Assembly (NCBI GenBank): GCA_025517425.1
Contig: JAOPJY010000001.1
Location: forward strand, 1,164,217 to 1,228,216
Source of the DNA: Halobacteria archaeon AArc-dxtr1
GTDB lineage: Archaea > Halobacteriota > Halobacteria > Halobacteriales > Natrialbaceae
Direction: 5' to 3'
Length of the DNA stretch: 64,000 nt
Numbering within the stretch: position 1 is the first letter of the stretch; each line of letters begins with the position of its first letter. The notes beneath the pieces were generated by a model, which was not told the origin of the DNA, did no database searches, and saw only the letters and a list, made by a program, of their open reading frames with translations. Shown here one piece after another: positions 58,929 through 64,000 of the stretch. The translations under genes were made by a program, and so were the position numbers.

Positions 58929-59810
58929 ATGAGCGGACAACGGGCAGCAGCCGAGCCGTATACGACGCGGTTCGAGAGCGAAGTGACGGCGGTCGACGGG
59001 CGAGACGTCTGGCTCGATACCAGTTACTTCTATGCGGCCGACGGTGGTCAGCCACCGGACCAGGGAACGATCGGCGACGTGGCCGTCGAAGACGTTCAAC
59101 TCGTCGACGGGACTCCGGTCCACACGCTCGCCGAAGAACCCCGGTTCAACGCCGGCCACCGCGTCCTCTGTGCAGTCGACTGGTCGTTTCGCATGTACTG
59201 CATGCGGGCCCACACCGCGGGCCACGTCCTCTACGGCGCCGGACGAGGCCTGATTGACGATCTCGGCTACGGCGGCATCGAGATCGACGAGCGGGCCGTT
59301 GGCGTCGACCTGGAGACGACGAACGATGTCGGCGACGAGACGCTGGTCGAACTGAACGAACAGGTCAATCAAACGATCTGGGAGTCGCGGCCGGTGCAGT
59401 GGGACGACGTCTCCCTCGCGGAGGCGCGCGAGCGAACGGACGTCGCGTTCGACGAGACCGAAGACCGATCGGCCATCTCGGACGGACGAGTGCGGCTCGT
59501 AACCGTCGGCGGTGCCGACGAGAACGGGCACGGGGAGTCGGCAGATCCGTGGGACGTCGCCGCCTGCGGCGGCACGCACGTCCGAAACACACGCGAAATC
59601 GGCCCCGTGACCGTTCTCGGTCGGTCACAGCCCGAGCGGGGCATCGTGCGGGTTGAGCTCGCGGTCGGTCCACGCGCGATCGAGCGCCGAGCAGCCGAGA
59701 AACGCGCGGTGTTCGGTGCCACGAACGCACTGGACGTCGCTCTCGAGGACGTACCGGAAGAGTTGGCTCGGCTCTGTGAGCGGGGAGAGGAACTTCCGTC
59801 GCGACGGTGA
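58929..59810 (+). CDS. alaX: Alanyl-tRNA editing protein AlaX
   Basis: 293-residue trans-editing factor that hydrolyses Ser-tRNA(Ala). It has the AlaRS N-terminal-like TSYFYAADGGQPPDQG segment, zinc ligands in RAHTAGHVL (HxxxH) and in the CGGTHVRNT motif. Start at 58929 is supported by the promoter. Single gene. Confidence 0.92.
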   Translation: MSGQRAAAEPYTTRFESEVTAVDGRDVWLDTSYFYAADGGQPPDQGTIGDVAVEDVQLVDGTPVHTLAEEPRFNAGHRVLCAVDWSFRMYCMRAHTAGHVLYGAGRGLIDDLGYGGIEIDERAVGVDLETTNDVGDETLVELNEQVNQTIWESRPVQWDDVSLAEARERTDVAFDETEDRSAISDGRVRLVTVGGADENGHGESADPWDVAACGGTHVRNTREIGPVTVLGRSQPERGIVRVELAVGPRAIERRAAEKRAVFGATNALDVALEDVPEELARLCERGEELPSRR

Positions 59811-59884
59811 CGGTGCGTGAGCCTCCCGTCTCCAACCGGGAGTGAGTCGTGACGAACGAACGAGCGTCAAGGGTACTGACGGAG

Positions 59885-60085
59885 TCAGTTCGGCTCGTCG
59901 GTCGCCTCGCTCGAGCGTTCGTCGATCTCGTCGTCGTCCGTGTCCGAACGAGGAGCGTTCTGGGTGCCGAGATCGCCGTCGTCGACCTCGTCAGGGTTGC
60001 GATCGATCCGCTTGAGTTCGTCTTCGATCTCGGCGTCGCGCTCGGCATCCAGTTCGTCCTCTCGGTCAGTGTCGTCTTCGGCCAT
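59885..60085 (-). CDS. Short acidic hypothetical protein
   Basis: 66-residue frame, [27 protein letters not shown]..., nearly half Asp and Glu, no recognisable domain. The composition is typical of a haloarchaeal disordered protein, but expression is unproven. Divergent from secE and convergent with alaX. Confidence 0.5.
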   Translation of the reverse strand: MAEDDTDREDELDAERDAEIEDELKRIDRNPDEVDDGDLGTQNAPRSDTDDDEIDERSSEATDEPN

Positions 60086-60214
60086 CGTCGAACAATGGTC
60101 GGACTGCCCGTTGTCGTCCCGGCCGTCGACTGCAAGCGGACGAACTGGGGGGTGGCGAGGGGAGTCCAATCGAGCGTACGCCCTCGCGATTCCGGCGCCG
60201 GTGACGAAAGACAG

Positions 60215-60221
60215 ATAAAAG
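60215..60221 (+). promoter_or_regulatory. TATA box of secE-spt5
   Basis: ATAAAAG centred 27 nt before the secE ATG at 60246, predicting a leaderless bicistronic message. Confidence 0.55.
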
Positions 60222-60245
60222 GGCGCGGAGTGAGAAGGGACAGGT

Positions 60246-60425
60246 ATGGACGTTCCGTACGATCTCACCTCGTACGTCAGGGTGTTGAAGATGGCGACGA
60301 CGCCCACGACGAACGAGTTCCTGCAGGTCTCGAAAATCGCCGGCGCCGGAATCCTCTTCGTAGGATTCATCGGCTTCATCATCGGCGCGATCATGCTGCT
60401 ACTGACCGGTTCGGGTGGCGTCTGA
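60246..60425 (+). CDS. secE: Preprotein translocase subunit SecE (Sec61 gamma)
   Basis: 59-residue tail-anchored subunit of the SecYEG channel: amphipathic start [20 protein letters not shown], then one transmembrane helix ([18 protein letters not shown]). Its TGA overlaps the spt5 ATG (TGATG), so translation is coupled. Order secE-spt5 is conserved in archaea. Confidence 0.93.
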   Translation: MDVPYDLTSYVRVLKMATTPTTNEFLQVSKIAGAGILFVGFIGFIIGAIMLLLTGSGGV

Positions 60426-60862
60426 TGGGCATCTTCGCAGTCAAAACCACCGCGAGTCAGGAGCAGACCGTCGCCGACATGATCATCAACCGTGAGGAGC
60501 CGGAGGTCCACGCCGCGCTCGCACCCGATTCGTTGACCTCCTACGTGATGGTCGAAGCCGACAACAACGCGGTGTTAGAGCGCGTGCTCGAGGACATCCC
60601 GCACGCACGCACCATCGTCCCCGGCGAGTCAGATATCACCGAAGTCGAGCACTTCCTCTCGCCAAAGCCAGACGTCGAGGGGATCGCCGAGGGCGACATC
60701 GTGGAGCTCATCGCCGGCCCCTTCAAGGGCGAGAAAGCCCAGGTCCAGCGCATCGACGAGGGCAAAGACCAGGTGACCGTCGAGCTATACGAGGCAACGG
60801 TGCCCATTCCGGTGACTGTTCGGGGCGACCAGATTCGCGTGCTCGATAGCGACGAGCGCTAG
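60425..60862 (+). CDS. spt5: Transcription elongation factor Spt5 (NusG)
   Basis: 145-residue archaeal Spt5: N-terminal NGN domain ([29 protein letters not shown]-like segment) and C-terminal KOW domain ([19 protein letters not shown]). It binds the RNAP clamp with Spt4 to raise processivity. Coupled to secE. Confidence 0.95.
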   Translation: MGIFAVKTTASQEQTVADMIINREEPEVHAALAPDSLTSYVMVEADNNAVLERVLEDIPHARTIVPGESDITEVEHFLSPKPDVEGIAEGDIVELIAGPFKGEKAQVQRIDEGKDQVTVELYEATVPIPVTVRGDQIRVLDSDER

Positions 60863-61061
60863 CGAGTCGTCGTTTTATAATACATTTTGCGAGGAACGGT
60901 GAGCGACACCGACGAGAAGTAGCGACACAGCAGTCACACAGGGACGTGCGGTGTTGGTCGCGCGACGAGTACGTTCGGGCCGAAGAGTGTTGTACAGTTG
61001 GGAAATATAGGGACAATCACTGCGTCAGGCCGGTATCAAACCGATATCCGATGGCAGCCTC

Positions 61062-61913
61062 TCAGATTCGACCGGGCGTCGCGGTCGACTGCTTGGTAGT
61101 GCTGTCGTCTTCTTTCGCGAGGCCGTCGAAGTCGACGTTGTCGAACTCGCCGGGCTGTAAGCCCTCAGTCGCGTACAGGTACAGCGTCGTCTTGATGATG
61201 CCCTGAAGTGTCTGGCCGACGAGGAACGCAAGCGCCAGGCCGAGCAGGATCGTTCCGATAGCGAGGACCGACTGGATGCTCGAGAGCGCAACGCCGACGA
61301 GGATGAACGGCAAGGCAACCACGAATCCGATGAGCTGGACGCCAAAGAGGCTGATCGGTGTCTCGCCCCAGGTCTTCTTGAAGGTTCGGCCACTCTCGGT
61401 GAACATTCCTTTCGCACCGGTCTTCTCGAAGATGGCAACCGGGATGACGAAGAACGTCAGGACCGTCCAGGCGAAGCCGAAGATCGTCCCGAACAGCTGT
61501 GCACCCCGCGAGTCGGAGTTCTCGAGCCCGTTGATCAAGACCCCGACCGTCGCGCTAACGAGCGCCCAGATCAGGAGCTTCCCTTTCACACCCCAGGCGG
61601 CCGCGAGGCCGTCGCGAACGGAAGGAGTCGATCCGGTCATGATCGCGTCGTGAGTCTGATGGACGAGCCCGGCGGTAAAGAACGTCGAGACGAACGTAAG
61701 CACGAGATACGCCAGGAACAGGCCGACGAGGGCGCCACCCTCAGGTGTGATTGCCATCAGGCCGAACGTGACGCCGAGGAAGAGTCCGAGGAAGGCAAGC
61801 GCAGCCGCACCGCTGATCAGCGGAAACAGCAACAGCGTCGGGTTGTGACGCATCAGTCGAAGGCTGTCCACTGTCAGGGTAATCCCCATCTTGAACCGTT
61901 CGATGACTCGCAT
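61062..61913 (-). CDS. DUF6159 family membrane protein
   Basis: 283-residue membrane protein starting MRVIERFKMGITLTVDSLRLMRHNP, with about six hydrophobic helices and the conserved VIPVAIFEKTGAKGMFTESGRTFKKTWGE loop. Function unknown. Single gene, minus strand. Confidence 0.8.
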   Translation of the reverse strand: MRVIERFKMGITLTVDSLRLMRHNPTLLLFPLISGAAALAFLGLFLGVTFGLMAITPEGGALVGLFLAYLVLTFVSTFFTAGLVHQTHDAIMTGSTPSVRDGLAAAWGVKGKLLIWALVSATVGVLINGLENSDSRGAQLFGTIFGFAWTVLTFFVIPVAIFEKTGAKGMFTESGRTFKKTWGETPISLFGVQLIGFVVALPFILVGVALSSIQSVLAIGTILLGLALAFLVGQTLQGIIKTTLYLYATEGLQPGEFDNVDFDGLAKEDDSTTKQSTATPGRI

Positions 61914-62012
61914 AACCGACCGTACCCAGTGTCAAAGCATAAACGTACGTGTCCTATTTCCAGCCCGGAAATACGTGTTCGAGTACTGGTCCGGAGAGAC
62001 ACCAGCCGTGGC

Positions 62013-62768
62013 TTACGGAAGTTTATGCCGAAAGGCACGAAGGGCGTTTTTGCCGGTTTCGGTGAGTGAAACCTGCTTCGTTCGACCGACCGACTCGATG
62101 TGGAGATAGCCGTTTTCGACGAGTGGATCGACAATCCGGTTGTTCAACAGCGCGAACTTCGCTTTCTCGTTGGCAGGCTCTGATCGTGTCATGAACGCGA
62201 GGTCCTGCTCCTCGGCGAAGGAGATGAGGTCACTCTTTTTCGGCGTATGCGTCTGGTCGTCGGCCGTCTCGATATAATCGAGGATCCGAACCTGATCTGC
62301 GGTCGGCGTTTCGAGCGGGTAAGAGGGCAGTTTTTCGGCGACGGACAGTCCTTCCGTTCGAGGAGTCTCCTCGATCGGGTGGGGCCGTGACTCGGGATGG
62401 ACGTGGTAGCCGCTGGCTTCAGTCGCCATACAGGCCAGTGCTGCCCCAATCGTCGCCAGCTTCGGCCCACTCGAGACGTTCACGCGGACGATGTCTCCCT
62501 CGGAGTGATCGACGATGGTCGTGATCTCGCCCAGGACGTCGTACATATCGCCCAGATCAACTGCACGCGTGATGACGTCGACGCCGCCATCGGTAAGTTC
62601 AGCCACCAGCGCCTCGTGGTAGGACACCTGCGGCATGGATTCATCACGGAGCAGGTAGACCACATCGGCGTCGTACCGGCGGACGGGTTCGAGGATGCGA
62701 TCGTACTCGTAGCCAAGCGGCGCGACGTGGATCTCACCGATGCGTTGTAACTCGGTTTCTCGTGTCAT
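62013..62768 (-). CDS. CARF-like/winged-helix regulator (DUF6293/HFX_2341 type)
   Basis: 251 residues. The N-terminal ~150 form a Rossmann-like CARF fold: IHVAPLGYEYDRILEPV strand-turn and, most telling, VRVNVSSGPKLATIGAALACMATEAS, the (S/T)GxK-type motif that ends CARF domains. A winged helix follows (DLISFAEEQDLAFM, ENGYLHIESVGRTKQVSLTETGKNAL). Such proteins sense cyclic oligonucleotides or related ligands. No CRISPR array or cas gene lies nearby. Start at 62768 (MTRETELQRIG). Confidence 0.78.
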   Translation of the reverse strand: MTRETELQRIGEIHVAPLGYEYDRILEPVRRYDADVVYLLRDESMPQVSYHEALVAELTDGGVDVITRAVDLGDMYDVLGEITTIVDHSEGDIVRVNVSSGPKLATIGAALACMATEASGYHVHPESRPHPIEETPRTEGLSVAEKLPSYPLETPTADQVRILDYIETADDQTHTPKKSDLISFAEEQDLAFMTRSEPANEKAKFALLNNRIVDPLVENGYLHIESVGRTKQVSLTETGKNALRAFRHKLP

Positions 62769-62790
62769 TTTTAATAGTATAGATAGTAGT

Positions 62791-62807
62791 GATACTATAA
62801 TTGTATC
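62791..62807. promoter_or_regulatory. Palindromic operator candidate between divergent regulators
   Basis: GATAC (62791-62795) and GTATC (62803-62807) form an inverted repeat in the AT-rich space between the CARF-like gene and the next winged-helix gene; a partly overlapping TAGTAT/ATACTA pair lies beside it. A TATA-like AATATTA at 62838-62844 serves the plus-strand gene. Confidence 0.45.
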
Positions 62808-62864
62808 TATTGTATCGACAGTATTGTCATAGAATTGAATATTAGTAGGAGAGATCATCGAACT

Positions 62865-63233
62865 ATGGCAATTGATCGACCATGGATGGGACAGCAACAG
62901 AGCGCTCGACCGGCCGAACTACTCGAACTCCTCGGCGACGAGTACGCACGCGAGGTGCTCGAGGCGCTTCTCGCCGAACCCCGGAGCGGCAGCGACGTCG
63001 CCGCCGAAACCTCCGTCTCGAAACCGACGGCATTTCGCCGACTTAACCGGCTCGAGGAGGTCGGGCTGGTCAAGAGTCGACAAGCGATCGATCTCGAGAA
63101 CGGACAGCACTACCGGGAGTTTCAGCCGGCCTTCGATCGAATCTCGGTCGAACTGGACGGAGAGACACTCACCACTGTTGTCGAGTGGTCTGAGGAGGCG
63201 TTCGGTGGCGTCGACTCGGGAGAGCAGCGGTAG
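62865..63233 (+). CDS. Winged-helix transcriptional regulator (ArsR-like)
   Basis: 122 residues with the ArsR-like core: LLELLGDEYAREVLEAL, AAETSVSKPTAFRRLNRLEEVGLV and a wing with ENGQHYREF. Start at 62865, 25 nt after a TATA-like box, so leaderless. Divergent from the CARF-like regulator, with which it may share control. Confidence 0.8.
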   Translation: MAIDRPWMGQQQSARPAELLELLGDEYAREVLEALLAEPRSGSDVAAETSVSKPTAFRRLNRLEEVGLVKSRQAIDLENGQHYREFQPAFDRISVELDGETLTTVVEWSEEAFGGVDSGEQR

Positions 63234-63251
63234 TGATCGGCAGAGGCGGAC

Positions 63252-63539
63252 TCAGCGCTTGAGTTCGTCTGCGATTCGCTCCATGTCCGCGATCTCGCGG
63301 ACGTCCTCGAGCAGTTCCTCACGCTGTCTGACGTCCTCGGAGTTGGCGCCGTAGGCACGGACGTACTCGGCACGACTGTGTTCGGAGAAGACGTGGCGGA
63401 TAGCGACGTAGCCGTCCGGAACGATCGAGCCACAGACCTTACACTCACGGCGCTCGTGCTCGGTGGCCTGATGGACGATGGCGTCCTCGACGTCGTCGAA
63501 CGCCGCCTCGCAGCTCTCGATACCGCATTCCCAGGCCAT
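63252..63539 (-). CDS. DUF7565-like C2H2 zinc-finger protein
   Basis: 95 residues with two Cys2His2 fingers: CGIESCEAAFDDVEDAIVHQATEH and CKVCGSIVPDGYVAIRHVFSEH, followed by a charged helix (REELLEDVREIADMERIADELK). Small haloarchaeal zinc-finger proteins of this kind are common, but the target is unknown. Confidence 0.7.
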   Translation of the reverse strand: MAWECGIESCEAAFDDVEDAIVHQATEHERRECKVCGSIVPDGYVAIRHVFSEHSRAEYVRAYGANSEDVRQREELLEDVREIADMERIADELKR

Positions 63540-63692
63540 TTGCTCTCAGTCGACGGGCCTCCCTAAAGGTCTTTTCGCCGTCCCGGAGAGACAGCGTCTG
63601 TGACAGCGGCCCGATCACGGCAACAACGTGAGCGTGCAAGGAACAGCTAGGGAATCAGAACCCATAACACCCCGGTGTCGAAAGAGAGCGTC

Positions 63693-64000
63693 GTGAACGC
63701 GGGACGCGAGGTTCGGATCGATCTCCACACCAAGGTGCTCGACGACCGTGTCGTCGAGCGCGCCCAGGCGGCCGGGCTCGACGTGGTTGTCTATGCCCCC
63801 CACTTCACTCGCTTGCCGGAAATCCGCAGACAGGCCGCCGCCTATTCGACCGAGGAGTTGCTGATTGTTCCGGCTCGCGAGGTGTTTACCGGGACGTGGC
63901 GCGAGCGAAAGCACGTGCTCGCGCTGGGCCTCTCGGAGCCGGTCCCGGACTTCATCCCGCTGGAGGCCGCAATGGACGAGTTCGAACGCCAGGACGCGAC
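63693..64000 (+). CDS. PHP-domain protein (partial, runs off right edge)
   Basis: Starts GTG at 63693 (VNAGREVRIDLHTKVLDDRV). The RIDLHTK strand and VYAPHFTRLPEIRRQA, then LIVPAREVFTG, are the PHP metal-dependent phosphoesterase opening motifs. An upstream GTG at 63675 is also possible. The C-terminus lies outside the window. Confidence 0.6.
   Translation, partial: MNAGREVRIDLHTKVLDDRVVERAQAAGLDVVVYAPHFTRLPEIRRQAAAYSTEELLIVPAREVFTGTWRERKHVLALGLSEPVPDFIPLEAAMDEFERQDA

Overview
The window is chromosomal DNA from a haloarchaeon (class Halobacteria). The evidence is high GC, very acidic proteins, archaeal information-processing genes (TFB, aMBF1, Spt5, SecE, L7Ae, S28e, L24e, TiaS, TmcA), a diadenylate cyclase of the archaeal DacZ type, many families known mainly from haloarchaea (DUF5800, DUF5827, DUF6735, DUF7344, DUF7503/7504, UPF0058), and TATA boxes about 26 nt upstream of leaderless start codons. 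The genus cannot be fixed from the sequence alone; a Natrialbales-like organism is a guess.

Layout. 1-4.2 kb: an electron-transfer operon on the minus strand (etfB, etfA and a FixC-FixX fusion cut by the left edge). 4.3-9.5 kb: a bactofilin-like protein, small haloarchaeal proteins, an SDR and TmcA. 9.6-11.2 kb: the L7Ae-S28e-L24e-Ndk operon, preceded by a compact, highly structured leader RNA with a kink-turn-like loop. 11.3-14.9 kb: a DUF7344 regulator, superoxide dismutase, a solitary TnpB element with its omegaRNA-like 3' end abutting sod, and an MBL hydrolase. 15-18.2 kb: a membrane-anchored HTH protein, tRNA-Glu(CTC) with a duplicated 3' end (integration scar), then dacZ with a MscS-type channel. 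18.3-25.2 kb: nucleoside and cofactor metabolism (udp, cdd, a GlmM-like mutase, moaC, nnr), an AI-2E family permease and acylphosphatase. 25.3-31 kb: Ogg-type glycosylase, DUF555, UPF0058, TFB, DUF357 and a glutaredoxin-thioredoxin reductase fusion. 30.7-45 kb: a SafE-like protein with a copper-type P-ATPase, a GlmU-like enzyme, a Tat lipoprotein, a tandem VOC protein, Drg GTPase, TiaS, a HTH regulator, glutaredoxin, a purine permease, a TrkA-like protein and a DNA methyltransferase. 45.2-49.3 kb: a glutathionyl-hydroquinone reductase-like enzyme and a three-gene cassette (degenerate KaiC-like DUF7504, CHAT protease, 48-residue membrane peptide DUF7503). 49.4-64 kb: a hybrid histidine kinase, a MutS-like ATPase, purF, a TRIC channel, DUF420, tRNA-Leu(GAG), aMBF1, AlaX, secE-spt5, a CARF-like/winged-helix regulator divergent from a second winged-helix regulator, a zinc-finger protein and the start of a PHP-domain protein.

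Most of the window is core housekeeping sequence. The accessory spots are the TnpB element, the tRNA-Glu scar and the CHAT cassette, whose last ~200 bp drop sharply in GC. The best candidates for undescribed biology are the CHAT/DUF7503/DUF7504 cassette and the structured L7Ae leader.
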